A stretch of 64,000 bases of DNA from assembly GCA_014706295.1 (NCBI GenBank), contig JACSVZ010000022.1:7086830-7150829 (forward strand), in the 5' to 3' direction. The DNA is from Lycocorax pyrrhopterus obiensis (lineage: Eukaryota > Chordata > Aves > Passeriformes > Paradisaeidae). How positions within the stretch are numbered: the stretch's first letter is position 1; every line of letters begins with the position of its first letter. Shown here piece by piece: positions 47,501 through 60,249 of this stretch. The notes below the pieces were generated by a model. That model saw only the letters and a program-made list of their open reading frames with translations, did not search any database and was not told the DNA's origin. A program made the position numbers and the translations under genes.

Positions 47501-50069
47501 AAAACCCTGCTGGTATGAAAGTTTTTTCTTCTGTAAAGTTTGAAGTTGTGTGCAGCAGTATTCTGTATCCCAAACTAATAGCTTGCATGTGCGAATCAAA
47601 GTATTAAGTTCACAGTTTTTGAGCAAAGCCAATGTTTATAATGTGACACATCCAGTGTGTCACTTACCTGTTCAATCACAAAGCTGCCTCATATATTGTG
47701 GAATTGGGATCTGAAGTGTAGCAAGACTCGCTGCTGGGAAGAGGTTAAATTAATCAAGTCTTTTGAATGGGATAAATTATTAGCTGATCAAAATCTACAT
47801 TTATTTTTGTAACAAAGTGAGGTGGATGGCTTGCTCATCTCAGTGTCAGCATGCATGTATTCCTGGTCTTTTAGGAAATTCATCTCCAGTGTAAATTCAC
47901 AGATTTCCCTTCTTTGGACTGGGATAATTCAGGTTTCTGGCCATGAAAGTGATTTCAGCCAAAGTCTAAGAAAATGGATTCTGTTTAATATCTGAAAGTC
48001 ATCAGCTGTGCTGGGGAAGGCTCACCACGTGTTCTGTCAGCAGAGTCACCTGGCTTTAAGCAGACACATATATCTGGGGCTACATGATTTAAAGGGGTAA
48101 CATTTTTCAGTAGTTAAAAGATGCCAGCTGGGTAAATAAACCCAGGCCATCATGCATGAGTCCTCCTGCTTCCCAAAGTTCATTAGAGATAACAAGACTC
48201 TTGGCATTTGGATAATAAATCCACCATCTAAAGGCTGCTGTGTGCAGGTTGAGGAGCTCAGATGGTGGCATTAATGGTGCAAATACAATAACATTTGAAA
48301 AGAAACTTCTTGGAGGGGAGAGGAGGGAGGAGGAAAGGGCAGCCAAGGGTGGGAGCACTGGGGGGAATTTCATCATTGCACACCCCTGTGCAGAGCACCC
48401 ACCACGGCCCTGCCACACGCTGCTTGCTATTTCTGTGTCAGCCCTTTGAGCCAGCACAGAGAAGACAGGGTTTGAGACAGTGAGAGGTGGGGAACGGGGC
48501 TGTTCCCTGCCTGAGCTGGTTTGTCTGGCCACATCAGCTGAGGCAGACGGGTTCAGTGAGCTGCTTGTGTGAGACAGGGCTCAGCGACTGCCTGGGATGG
48601 TCACACTCCACTCTTCCTCCCTCTCCTGTCTCGCTGTGGTGGTTTGCTTTGCAGTGAGTTACCTGCCTGTGGGAATACATCTGTAATCCCGAAATGCTTC
48701 TTGAAAAATCCATGCAGGAGAATGCTAAAAACCTCCAGAAAAACAGCTGTAGACTGTGAGATACTCTGGACATCACTGAGGCAGGGGCTACTTGTGATTT
48801 TTGGTAATAAACCCCTTTTTCTTGCTTTAGTATTGATTACAAACTCCTCCATCAGACACAGAAACGTTGTATATCTACAGTCTGTGCTGATCTGATAACA
48901 CCTGGCTCTGCACCAGTGATCTCCTTGGCCAGCAGAGCACAAAAAAGAACAATGTAGTTTTGAAACTTTCTTTGGTGAGAGAAGGGACAGAATCAGGTGT
49001 GGGCTGAGAAGAGTGGGGCAGCCAACATTGCTGCCTTGCCAGGGCTCCTCACAGGTCACTGCTGGCTCTGGGTTTAAAGCCAGCTCTCCTGTGAAAAGGT
49101 CTTTAAACTTTAATTTTTATTGTTCTGGTCTTTAATTTTTATTGTTCTGGAGAGCAAGAGACATGTTAGCACAGTCTGATTTGTCTTCAGTCGTGAGAAA
49201 TGGTGATTTTACCTCCAAAATGCTCAAGAGCCAAACTGCTTTATCTCAGGAAAATGTTAATTGTTTGAGTGCTTCGTGCTCTTGTACAAGGAGCTTTATT
49301 GGGTTTCACCTGTAATTTAGCCACAGTTTAAAACCAAAATCCTCAATCCAAAATCAAAGCCATCTAAATATTATGGAAAAAAAGTGAAACAATGGATGAC
49401 TAACTCTCTCCTTTGCTTAGAAATAGTCACAAAATAGCTCCCCTCTGCCTGCTAGGTGGATGAGGATTTTGCCATGTCAGGATTGAAGGTTTGGGAGTGC
49501 CAGAAGTTTGGTTTACTGCAGGCAAAGTAGATGCTTTTAGGAATTGCTGTGGAGTTTGCAGAGTACCTGGGAGGGTATCAACTTCACCTGGACTCATCTT
49601 CTGTGGGCAATAGGCAACTTTTTGATTCTTGCCTTCTGTGTATTGCAGCTGAATTAATTAATTATAAAAACTGAGTCTTTTCCTCCCTAAATTTTAGGCC
49701 AAGTGCAATTAGCAGTGTGGATGGCAGTTTATGCACAAACTAACGCTGTTGGCCTCGCCCCTGTTTGTAAGTCACTTTTGGCAAAAAAGTGTCAAGTGTG
49801 ATCTGCTCTCTGATCAGGTTACAGCTGAGGAAGGAACCTCAATTAAGTTTTCATCTCACAGGACTGTGGTGGAAAATAGAATCAAAATTAGCAGATAAAT
49901 GAATACAATCTCAAGGACAATGACAGAACAAACAGGTCTGCTAAGCAATTTGGTAAGAGGAAAATCTGGCACCTCTTTGTTTGAGGAGAGAGAGTGAGGA
50001 GGAAATATGTGAAGTCCTCAGCTGGCTGAAGGAGAAGCTCTGGCAGAGGTGGGTGTGGTGCTTCTCAGT
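44571..50069. other. Intergenic, no gene seen
   Basis: Unique sequence with a T-run near 45756, ATATATAT near 46427-46440, and the 22-bp duplication at 49108. A block at 48150-48310 with TTGGATAATAAATCC and GGCATTAATGG is a weak regulatory candidate. None of the ORFs is protein-like. Confidence 0.5.
49108..49150. repeat. 22-bp tandem duplication, intergenic
   Basis: A unit starting CTTTAATTTTTATTG at 49108-49129 is repeated at 49130-49150, identical across 21 bases. Confidence 0.9.
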
Positions 50070-50164
50070 GTGGTTTCGTGGTGGACTTGGCAGTGCTGGG
50101 TCAATGGTTGGACCTGATGCTGTCACCAGGTCCTTTTCAACCTTAATGATTTTGTGATTCTATG
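50070..50164 (+). mobile_element. CR1 LINE 3' tail, forward
   Basis: TGGTGGACTTGGCAGTGCTG, GGTTGGACCTGATG, TCCTTTTCAACCTTAATGAT and the terminal GTGATTCTATG match the CR1 3' end, including its ATTCTATG terminus. Strongly 5'-truncated. Confidence 0.85.
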
Positions 50165-52090
50165 CCTCCAAGCTGGTTTGGAATGTCAAACACCAGGTTC
50201 TCTGTCTAGATAATCTCAAACTGTGCACAGCAGAATGTATTTTCTCGAGCTGCTGGGAGTGATCCATCTCTTCCTGCCACTCTGAACCCAGTGGAGCTGG
50301 CTGTGATGCAATGCTGGAATGACCAACATGAGCCCAAATCACACAGTTCAGGAGACAGGGAGGTGGGTGCAGTGCTCTGGCTTTGCTTGGTGAGATGCCA
50401 GGAGTTTCCCTCCTCCTCATCCTCACTGATTTAAATGGAAATTGGATAAATGCTAAGAACCATGCAATGCTTGCCCTTGTTAAGCATGATGTGTATCCAG
50501 GCTGGTGTGCAGGGCCTTTCCCAGAGGCAGTGCTGATGCAAGACAGTGATTGGATTTCCTGAGGTTATGATCCCACGTTTGCAGTTATCCCCAGACCATC
50601 ATCCTGTACTCAGCCCACGCTCAGCTGCTCCAGAGCCTCTCTCAGGAGCTCTTGGCAGCACTTGGAGGGACCCAGGAGAACTTTTACAGTGTTATGGGCC
50701 AGGAGCCCAGGGCAGGATGTGCCCTTTATTTTTGGGGACTGAGGCGAGTAAGGGGCTCATAAAAATAAATATGTTTAATAACACAGAATGAGACAACAAA
50801 TTGAAATCGTGCTGAAATCCAGTTCTGGGGTTTTATAATCCACAGAAACTTATTAACTTCAGGGACCTGGGGAGAAAAGGGAGCTTTCCACTCCATCCCC
50901 AGAACAGAGAGAATTTAGAGCACTTTTATGGTGCATTTTAGGACAATGACCTGGGCAATGTGTTCAGCTGCTTTGCTTGCCTCATAAAACCCAGTTTATA
51001 CAGTCCTGGAATCAATCCTGTCCTCTTTTGGGCTTTCCAGAGCAGGGACTGCCAGCAGAAGCACTTCATGATATAGAGTTGAAGTGTCAATGGGACACAG
51101 AGCAGAGCCATTGTGCTCACCTCTGTGATCAATAGGAAAGGGATATTTAGACATAAATAACCTTTGCTGTGGCATGGACAGACCCTCTCCCTGCAGCCCA
51201 AGGTTTGAGGGAACTTCTCTGCTCTCCAGCACCTGATTTTTTTTAAGTTTGCTTACACTAGGTAGCATGGCTGAAACAAGAGAGACATCCCAAAATATTC
51301 CAAAAAAAAAAAAAAAAAGGAAGTTGAAGATGACACGCCCAGCACATTTTACTTCATTGTGCCAGGGATCTCCACTTCCTGATGTTGAAGTTTCTGTAGC
51401 AGGGTTTGAGTTTTGTTGTGTACCCATTCCCCCAAGAATTCTTTTGTTTGGAAATACCAAATGCATTTTCTCGTTGCTGTATACTTCAAGATGCATAATT
51501 TCATTTTTGTCAGGGAATAAACCCCCTTCCCCTGTTTCCAGATCTAATTCTGCATCTGTGTTTTAATGAGGTTTTTCAGCTCCCCATCCCGATCTTGCAG
51601 CCAGAGCACAAAGGGGCAAAATGTCCAAAGGTTGCAGGGTGGGAAGGAGCTGAATATTGCACAATTTGAGGTGAGAAAAAGGTGTGGGTCCTCAACCCAA
51701 ATCCCTCCTTTGCTGCTTGTGTCTTCACTCTGGACTTTTGGTTTTTTTGAAGTCTGCTTGTTTTTCCTGTGAGCTTCTGGAGAAGCCTAAGGAGGAAAAC
51801 ATCTGGGCCCCGGGAGTGGTTTGACTTAAAGAAGAAGAGAAAATGGGTTTGGGAGAATTGACTCTATTTCAGCCACACAAACAGAACAATTTCTGGGTTA
51901 CTATCTGAGCTTTTATTTTAGCCAAAGGTGTTTGCTTGTAGTTAACATTTCTGCAGTTTCCATGAGTATTTAGCTCTAAAGAGCAGTTCCTCTTGCCATT
52001 TCCTCTTGCAGTGACACAGTAACTGGCATCGTGGCCACAGCTGTCACTGTCCCTCCAGCCAATGTGCACGTTGCCACAGCAGAGGGAAAG
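50165..52090. other. Intergenic, no gene seen
   Basis: Unique sequence with a 16-base A-run at 51303-51318. A segment at 50757-50810 (AAATAAATATGTTTAATAAC) is AT-rich and regulatory-looking. No coding sequence is recognised. Confidence 0.5.
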
Positions 52091-52400
52091 CAGAAAAATC
52101 GGAATTCAAGTCCTGTCTGAAAAGTAAAAGGGACAAATTAGCTTCTTGTCACTGCGCTGCAATAAATACATTGTCATTTTTATACCCCAGTGAATCATAT
52201 TCTCCATTTCCCCCGTAACTATTATACAGTCTGCTGGCAGTACATCATTTTTTGGTAATTTTATTTTCACCAATTGTTTTATGAAATTTTTGAGTTTTAT
52301 GGACACTAAAACAAATCTAGCCTGCGAGTATTATAGCCCTTTAAATCACCGGCAGGAAATCTCAAGGTTCCTCCAGACTGTGAGAGAAGGAAGCTTTAGG
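52091..52400. other. Candidate conserved noncoding element E
   Basis: Repeat-free AT-rich block: GTCACTGCGCTGCAATAAAT, CCGTAACTATTATACAGTC, CATCATTTTTTGGTAATTTT, CACCAATTGTTTTATG. Retained CpGs in AT-rich sequence and many homeodomain-like words fit a conserved element. No transposon is recognised. Confidence 0.3.
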
Positions 52401-55280
52401 AAAGAAAGATTGCTCCTAGCTTATAAACTGAGCAAAAACCCAGAGATAAGTTTGTAAAAGGGACATACATCACCACTGGCAAAAAGCAGGACGTAAAACA
52501 ACATCTCTCCACTCAGCTCCCTTAAGGATAAAAATGGATTTTTATTTAGCAGAAACACTAAAGTAGTTGGGGAAAGGAACACACAAGCTTTTCCATGCTT
52601 TCTTAACCATAACAATCCTTATTTCCTGCAGAGCTGCAGTGTCAGACACAACCTTGGCTAAACTGTGGTTAGTTGTAGTCCCAAACCAGAGGGAACTTGG
52701 AAGAAACCCTGAATTCTAAGGTGAATGTTGGCAGTGCTTGGCTGAATTTGGCCCTCCTGGTGCTGAGGAAGTGGCATGGGGAAAGGGACTGTCCAGGTTC
52801 TCCTCTTCTCATCCATAACCTTTGTCAATGTTTCCATGGCTAAACCATCTGGTTTTTTGAGAAGGCTTTGCTGGTGACACAAAGTTTCAGATGGCTTATA
52901 TCAACTGAGTTGTGGTATGATAAAATGATATTTTTTTTTTAATGAATAAGATTTTTGTTCTCAGTGGATTTTCTTGGTCTGCTTTGATCCACTTTGCATA
53001 TCCCTGAATATAAGAAAGAAAAAGAAGATGAGATGGTCTTGCCTAGATGGAAACATTGAACAAGAGCTTTGTTAACTGTAAATCTGACAGGGTAGATGAG
53101 CAAGCTCTCACCTCAGTTCTGACTTGGACTTTTCTGTCTTGAGCGATTTACTCCTTTTTTGCTTTTCCCTTTTTTATTCACCTCTTAATATTTTTAAGTG
53201 CTCTGAACATACTTGCGTTATTTTTTTTTTTGATTTGTAAATTGGAAGAAAGATTGTTTTTAGAACAAATTGAATCCATTTTGTTCCTAAGAAATTCTTT
53301 TTTAAAAATATAGTAGGAATATTTGAAAAATGGTCTAAAAGTGGCTGCTGTGTCTCAGACCTGTGGTCCACTGTGGCTGGAAGTGGAATGGTATTACTGT
53401 GTATGCACGTATTTCCCTCAATATATCCTTCCAGCAATCTGTTATATGGGAACTTATGAGCCAAAAGGAACACATTTGTTAATGGCCCTTGATGGAATTT
53501 TCTCTCTGTGAATTTATTGAGTTGAACATATGTATGTTCATGACTTCCCCTCTGTAACACGCAGGGTGATGGAAAAAAAGCCTCCATTTTCCTGCTTTTA
53601 GACTCCTTTCTTGTCTCTCTTCACCTGCTGCCCCACTTTGTGCTCTGCAAGGAGCTGTGCTCTGTCACCACCCCTTTACCTGCCCAGTGATGCCCATGAG
53701 CTTAAAGATTCCTACCCTTGTCTTGTCTGGCCATGCCTTTCCCAGTCTGAGAAGCCCAGGTTGATTACTGATTTTGGACAAAACCCTTCCCAAGGGAATG
53801 TGGTGCTGCCCCAGAGTGGGCTTGGCTTCACGGGCTGTGGATTTGGGAGGCTGGAACAGCAACTCTTGTTCATTGGCATTGAAAGTGGGTTAAAGCTCAG
53901 CCCAACGCTTTTCACTCAGAAGTTCTGAAAAAATGAAGCCAGCAAAGAGACATCCCTGAGTGGTGTTTTGTTTGCAAAACCAAAGTTTTGCAAAGTAAGT
54001 ATGAGCTAAAAATCTCTATTTGTTAAATTAATATTCCCTTACTGTAGACTTCAGACTGTATATTGTGAATAAATCAGAAAAAGATAAACATGTGCAAGTT
54101 TTCCAGCTCTATTTTTGTATCACCAGAAAAGAAATATCTACAGGTTTGAACTCAAACTGGCTTTGGCTGTCTGCACTCCTGGTGTTAGGAGTGCTGTGCA
54201 TTCTCTCTGTCCAGAACACAGCAGTGCTGCTCTGTGTCTCTGACACGTTGCCATTTGAGGGTTTCAGGGGAAGGTGTCTTTAACAACCTGAGGATCAGCC
54301 CCTGGCCACATGGATGGTGATTTTTCTCTTCACTTTAGCACAAGAGCATCCTGAGGATTTATAACTGGTTTCTATTCCTGTTGTGGCCAAAGGGGTGACA
54401 GAGGTGAAGCACTTCCTATTCTGAATGGTGGTGAGGAAAAGCACGAGGAGAGCAAGGTACCATCAAGAGAGGAGTGAATAAGATGTGCTCGGCAGGTCTT
54501 GAACCCTCCAGGAGTTCAAAACAGGGCATGGCTGGACAGTAGTTATGAAATTTGGGGTACAGCTGTATTAGCCAAAGGTTTTATGTTGGTGTAACTAGTC
54601 CTCCAAGTTAACTCCAGCTTTCTAAAGCATTTTCATGTCACTGGGGCTGTAGTCACCCTAAAGGCATTGAATGCTTCAATGAAAAATGTTCTCCTTAGGG
54701 TTTGGGTCACAGCCTCCCCACTGTCTGGCTCAGAGCTTTGGGAAGGGCTCTGCACAGCTACAAGTGAATTGTGAAAAAGGATTTTGCAGGAAGTGACCAT
54801 GAAAGAAGGGCATGCAGCTCTCTTCAAAGTGCTTGAGAGAGAAACCAAAGCAGCAGCAAAGGTCCTCAACCCTGTATTTTGCTGTGGTTGCTGTGTGGGG
54901 GCTGACATGTCCCTCCTGTGTCACCTGGGGTCCAGCACTGACCCCCTGAGTCGTGCCACATTCCTGCAGGAGATTTGTGGCTCCTGGCCACACAGGGTGA
55001 AGTGCTGTGCACCCATTTGTGTTTCAGGAACGCTCACCTGAGCCAGGCAACAAACACATCTCAGCTTCTCTGTGCTGTACCAGCTTTCTGAAATCTCTTT
55101 TAAAACAAACCTCACTCTGCTACTCACTCACTCACCTCCCTCTTCGCTGCTTTCTTCTCACTCCCCTCTTCTCTTTGCACAAAGTGCAGTTCCTAATTTT
55201 TTGCTTTTACTCTCTGTGGCTAAATCAACTTTTTAATTTTTTTTCCTCTTTTTTTTTTTTTTTCCCTGCCTGTTTAATCT
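52401..55280. other. Intergenic, no gene seen
   Basis: Unique sequence with short homopolymer runs (T-runs near 53220 and at 55249-55263). No gene or transposon is recognised. Confidence 0.5.
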
Positions 55281-55660
55281 CAACTCAGCCTCAGCGCTGG
55301 TGCAGCGTTACAACAGTTTTGTCATGTTGGCTGTCACCGTGCTGACAGCCCTGTGACAGCTGGCAGATGTATGGATGATGGATGTTTTCTCCCTTGTGCA
55401 AGGACGATGGGATAAAAGTGCAAACAAACCGGATAATAGATGGGAAAAGCAGAGCAGCGTTGATAAGGCCTGGTCCCCACTCTGTGATGTATGGGGAAGC
55501 AAGCTGCGGGCAATTTGTTTCAGAGAAATGAGGGAGCCTTTGTAGAGAGGGACACAAGGAAAAGAAGAAAAGAAAATAAAGTAATAATAATAAGAGGGGA
55601 ATACCTAAAGCTTGTCTGTGTTGTGGCAACACCAGCCTGTTGTTATGGCAATAAGCAAAT
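55281..55660. other. Candidate conserved noncoding element F
   Basis: Contains AGCGCTGGTGCAGCGTTACA, GTTGGCTGTCACCGTGCTGA, CAAACCGGATAATAGATGGG and GCAGCGTTGATAAGGCC, with GTTATGGCAATAAG at the end. CpGs are retained and there is no repeat. TGTCACCGTGCTGACAG contains imperfect inverted words. Confidence 0.25.
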
Positions 55661-56440
55661 CTCATTTCAAGGACAGGCTCGGGGTCCTTGGCATTCATTA
55701 GGGACCCCAGGAGGAGGTGTCTGGGATGGGAACATCGAGTTTGTCTTTGCTTGTTTCTGCTGCTTCCCTCACCTCCCCGCTGGCCCACCGAGGCACCTGC
55801 AGTTATTTACGGGGCGTGGGTGACATCTGAAAGGGCTCCCAAATGGCTGCAGTGGCTGTGGGCAGACAAACTTCTCAGGCCACTCACCAGTAGAGCGGGG
55901 AAGTTCCCACATGCCTGGGTTCGTGTGGAGGGGCTGCTGCTCCCTGCTGTGAGCCAGGCTCAGCTCTGGGGGCTCCAACCCAAGCAGCTCCCCTGTGGTC
56001 AGCGCACTGCCCCTGGCTCCTGCCTCCCCTGTGGGAAGGAGGGAGATGCTGCAAGCAGGGCACTGGTGCAGGTGATCCCGAGCACAGGGTGATGCTCACC
56101 TTGTCCCTGAGAGCTCCAGGCTGGGCCAAAGGCGATGCCAGGGGTGGGAGCTGCCAGGATGCTGCTGCAGAGCCCGTGGGTCCGGCAGCTGGAGGGGGCC
56201 AGTAATCCTTCAGCAAGTGAGCAGGGAGGGAGGAGATGCTCACGGTACAGCCTGTGAGAACCCCTTTAAAATGCAAGGAATGTCTTCCAGGGCTCCTGTA
56301 TGGACCCTGGTTATTAATCCCCAGGTGCTGAAGCTGCCAATGTGGATGTGCAATGGATGTTTGTGCCCTCACACCCCTGCTCCCCAGCATGGATGTCTTC
56401 TGGATGCTGACACCTCCCCTCTCTTCCCTTCTACCCTTGG
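55661..56440. other. GC-rich intergenic stretch, no gene seen
   Basis: Overlapping ORFs of 100-168 codons on both strands reflect the GC-rich composition. None shows a domain or splice structure. Confidence 0.5.
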
Positions 56441-56830
56441 TTCTGTCGCCGTCAGGGACTTATTTAGGCTCGTAATAGTGATAATTTATTACAGCACACT
56501 TCCTACAGTGAGTAAATAAGTCTGTCTCCCTTAAACTCCCTGGGCAATTAGAAGAATGAAAGACTGTGCCACGTATTAGCATTTATTTTCTCCCAGCATT
56601 TATACAAGGCCATTTTCCTGCTGACAAATTGTGGGGCAAATTGTTCCCGAGGAAGTCTGTCAGATGGAAAGGTGTTATGATTAAACTGTTGGCGTAAATT
56701 TAGATGACAATAAATCCTTTTATTGCATTAACTGGATTTATTTCCTTGCAACTACCATTAAGGATTCGAAGAAACAATAATGAACAGGTTGATTTTGCAG
56801 CTGCTTAAGGGTAATTAATATGCACTCTAA
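56441..56830. other. Candidate conserved noncoding element G (strongest)
   Basis: A dense run of developmental-type motifs: GTGATAATTTATTACAGC (homeodomain), GAGTAAATAAGTC (forkhead-like), CACGTATTAGCATTTATT, GGTGTTATGATTAAACTG, GAAACAATAATGAAC (SOX-like), GGGTAATTAATATGC (TAATTA). There is no repeat, no ORF and several retained CpGs. Conservation must be tested by alignment. Confidence 0.4.
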
Positions 56831-59324
56831 AAACAGAGTGTCTGCTTTAAAAAATCCCTCCAGTGATCTAGAGGCTGCTGATCAGGAAATGGATGTGGAA
56901 TCAGCCGTATGTGTGTGGTGGCATTGCATTAACAAAAATCCTAAATGCAGTAGTGACGTGGGATTTTGGGAAGGGATCTGCTCAAATCTGAGCTGGAAGG
57001 GCTGGATTCTGCGCACCCTTCCATGGACAAACAGTGCCTGCAGTGAGGAGCCCTGCCTTGTGCAAGAGGCACTGGCCCAGTGGGGTTTAGGATCTTTGAG
57101 TGTACAGCAGTTTTGTGTGCCTGGTGGAAAGGGTTTGTGTATTCCAAGAACAGAAAAGTGGCTTTTTGTTTCAGTAAGACTCTACCCACAATTATCCCTA
57201 TTATCAGTTTGGATAAAAGGAAATGGCAATATTAATTTATCCATGATTAAAAAAAAAATAAACGGAAATGGAGCAAACTGATAAAATCCTAGCAAGGCTA
57301 CAAGAATGGAAACCCCTGTATGACAAAAAGATGAAAAAAGATTTGTATTGCAAATGGATGTGATGACAAGAGGGTAAGATAAGGCTAAAACAGCTATCAA
57401 AAATGCTTGGGCTGGTCATATTGTCAGGTGGGAAGTTTGGATAAAGGTAATACTTTGGGATGCCTTTTCCAAAAAGGGGTTTGTGGCAGCAGCTGTATTA
57501 ATTCCCATAAATCCTTTGGTAGCCCACAGAAATGACCTTGGCCACTATTTTCCTCATTCCCTACAGAGTTCCTTGCTTTATTTGTCCCAGCTCTTGGGTT
57601 GCCACCTGCCACCTTTGGAGGCCTGTCAGCCTCCCTTGTGCCCAGAGAGGGTCTGGAATTTTTTAGTCAAAACTGGTTTGAGGAAAACGCTGATAATTTG
57701 TAACAGGTTTTTTTTTTTTTTTTTCTCCAGGAATGTATCAATTTGAGTAATACCTTCAGCTGGGAAGTTTCTTAGATATGGGATGGTGTTGAATTAGGCT
57801 TCTGCCTTAACCCAGAGAAGCCTCCCTGGGGCAGGAGGTCTGGCAGGTTCAGATGCTCAGGGCAGGCTGTTCCAGAGCTCTGCTGCTGGAGGCTATTGAC
57901 CATTTTGGGGCAAAACCACTGGTTTCTACTTCTCTCTGAATTTTATACTAAGTAGCTCATGATTTAAAATCCTGAACTTATTTGTGAAAGCAGTGGGTAG
58001 AGCTGACAGCCAGGGAAAGGCTCTCTGGACTGAGCAGCAGCAGGTCCTTCCCTCCTTGCTCCCTGCCTGCTGGGACTGGGAAGCTGTGACATGATTCTTT
58101 TTCTTTCTTTTTGGAGATTTCTCACCCAGGTGGAGAAAAGACTTCTTTCCTTTAACCCTGAACGTTTTCACAGGGCAAGCATGTGCATTTCTGCGCTGTC
58201 CCACTCCCAGCACTGGCTTCTGGAAAATTGTCAGGCATTAATTAATTTGGCACAGAAGTTTTCAAACAGGGATGTGTGGGGTGATGTGGCTCCTGTCGTG
58301 GTTTGACAAGGTTATCTGAGGGTAATGTGGTAAATATTTTTCATCCATTAGCAGATTATAAAAATGGTGCATCGTGCTGCTGCCTGGCACAGTGGGGGGA
58401 TGGAGAGCAGGAGATGGTTGTTAACTTAAGAGGGTAAGGAACCATCACTCATGTGGCTGGTGGGAGAGACAGGGCTCCCAGTAACATCTGACTTGTGCAC
58501 AAATGTGTGTTTCCATTAAAATGAAATATTCAGATAAAAAAAAAAACCCAGCAGCAGATCTCTTCCGGTTTTCCATACACTCTCTTTTCTTCTTTACTGT
58601 TTCTGATTCTCATTTTATCTTCCTGGGATTCCCTAAATTTTTTGTTTATCCCAGCTCCATTAAAACAGCACACCATGGACTGCACTGGTGTTTGATCCAT
58701 GTTCTCCCTTCCCTCCTCCCATGCAGCCTGGCCTCCCTGTTGAGACCAAAAAAAAGGGGTTTTTGCTCATTCTGCATTGACTCCTCATCATTACTTTAAT
58801 AAAAATTATTAAGAACATAAACCATAAACTATTTACAATAGTTAAATACAGAGTGCTCTAATTCTGTGCAGTTATTCTGTGTCTTTCCTACAAAATGCAG
58901 GATTCGACCTCCTTACATGTAAAATGATACTGAGCCGTAACTATCTTATAATATTGCTACATAATACTGTAGTTGTATTCCTGATCACCACAGCTTTTAT
59001 CAATTTTACTGGGTGGGTCTCATTCCTACCATTAAAAAAACCACTTTTAGAAAGTGCTTTTCGATAATGGTAGGTGGAGGCAGAGAAATATGACTCATAA
59101 AACACTTCTGATGGACTTGGCTGTTCAAAACTGGGACCCAAGTCTTCCTTGCCTGTCTTCTGAAGGAATTAAACTCTCCATTTCGCCATACTTTCAGTGA
59201 TATCTCATTTGTGTTTGGTTGCTCAGATATGTTGGCAGCCAGGGGCTTTCTGGGTGACCCTAAAATTGGGGTGTGCTTTGGATCAGGGAGGTGCTTCTGA
59301 AGCAAAACTCTTGGCTGTCTCCAC
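56831..59324. other. Intergenic, no gene seen
   Basis: Unique sequence with a 17-base T-run at 57708-57724. The words TGTCGTGGTTTGACA near 58295 resemble the start of some avian LTRs, but no matching end is found. An AT-rich block at 58785-59050 may be a regulatory candidate. Confidence 0.5.
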
Positions 59325-59393
59325 TTTCAGGGGTTGAAACTAGATTAGCTTTAAGGTCCCTTCCAGCCCAAACCATCATGTGATTCTATGATT
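59325..59393 (+). mobile_element. CR1 LINE 3' tail, forward
   Basis: TTTAAGGTCCCTTCCAGCCC, AAACCATCATG and the terminus TGATTCTATGATT match the CR1 3' end. Only about 70 bases remain. Confidence 0.75.
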
Positions 59394-60249
59394 TTGGTTT
59401 GCTTTCACATCTCTGAGTGCCTGACCTAAATTCCTCTAAAACCAACTGAAATGGGAAATGTTCCTCAAGCATGTGCCTGCAGCCACCAAGGGGCATTTAG
59501 ACCATGGGAGTAATCTGGAGCAAAAATCCTCTGAGCTGTGGCTGGTGTGGGTGCCAGGTCCTCGGGAGCCTGGCTGTGCAGCTCCTCTCCTCCTGGTCTG
59601 CGTTCCCTGGGAATGCAAACGCGGCCCTTTGGGGTGGGGATGTCACCTACTGACTTTGCACCCAGACAGGAAACTGATGGGGCCACCCAGCTGCCTTTGG
59701 GGGAAGCTTGTGCCCTGATTTGGTGCATTTTGGGGGCAGGACCCATTCCAAAGGACGTTTTTGGCCAGAAGATGTTTACAGCTCTCTGCTGTGGGCTGGT
59801 TTGGAACTCGCTCCTGCTTGGCTGACAGGGAGCTTTCCCAGCAGGGGGAAAAGTGGCACCAGAGCCAACTGCAGCCACCAAGCACAGGCACGTCCTTGGC
59901 CTCTGCCAGGCTTGTGGCACCTTCTGCAAGGTTTGGCTTAGCAGTTCATGGCTCATGTAAAAGTTTTGGGGTGGTTGTCTTTGCTGCATCCACCCTTGCT
60001 CACCCATGGCTGTGCAGACAGACACACTCCCTCTAACCATCCCTTCCCTTGCTGCCCCAAGTGATCCGTGGATGCTTGGAGAGCAGCTGCATTGTTGGTG
60101 AAGACCCTGCAGCAACGAGGCTCCAGTCCAGGGGAACTTCTGTGCGTTTAATTAAGAAATGCTGCTCATACAGAACTGACTGCACGAACCTCATTTACTG
60201 CCGTGGCTGTCTGTCTGTCCAGCCTTTTGTCTCTCTCTGCATCCTGCAC
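59394..60249. other. Intergenic, no gene seen
   Basis: GC-rich sequence. The longest ORF of the window (216 codons, minus strand, 59465-60115) lies here. It is low-complexity, rich in P/S/Q/C, and overlaps equally open frames on the other strand, so I do not call it a gene. Confidence 0.5.

Noticed and set aside
57790..57960. Possible diverged CR1 fragment (CAGGCTGTTCCAGAGC)
   Set aside because: Only one short phrase resembles CR1, and neither the tail nor the flanking order is present.
58290..58440. Possible LTR starting TGTCGTGGTTTGACA
   Set aside because: Only the first bases resemble an avian LTR. No matching 3' end, poly(A) phrase or target duplication was found.
59465..60115. 216-codon minus-strand ORF, longest open frame in the window
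   Set aside because: It is proline-, serine- and glutamine-rich, overlaps equally long frames on the other strand and matches no family I know. It is typical of GC-rich noncoding DNA.
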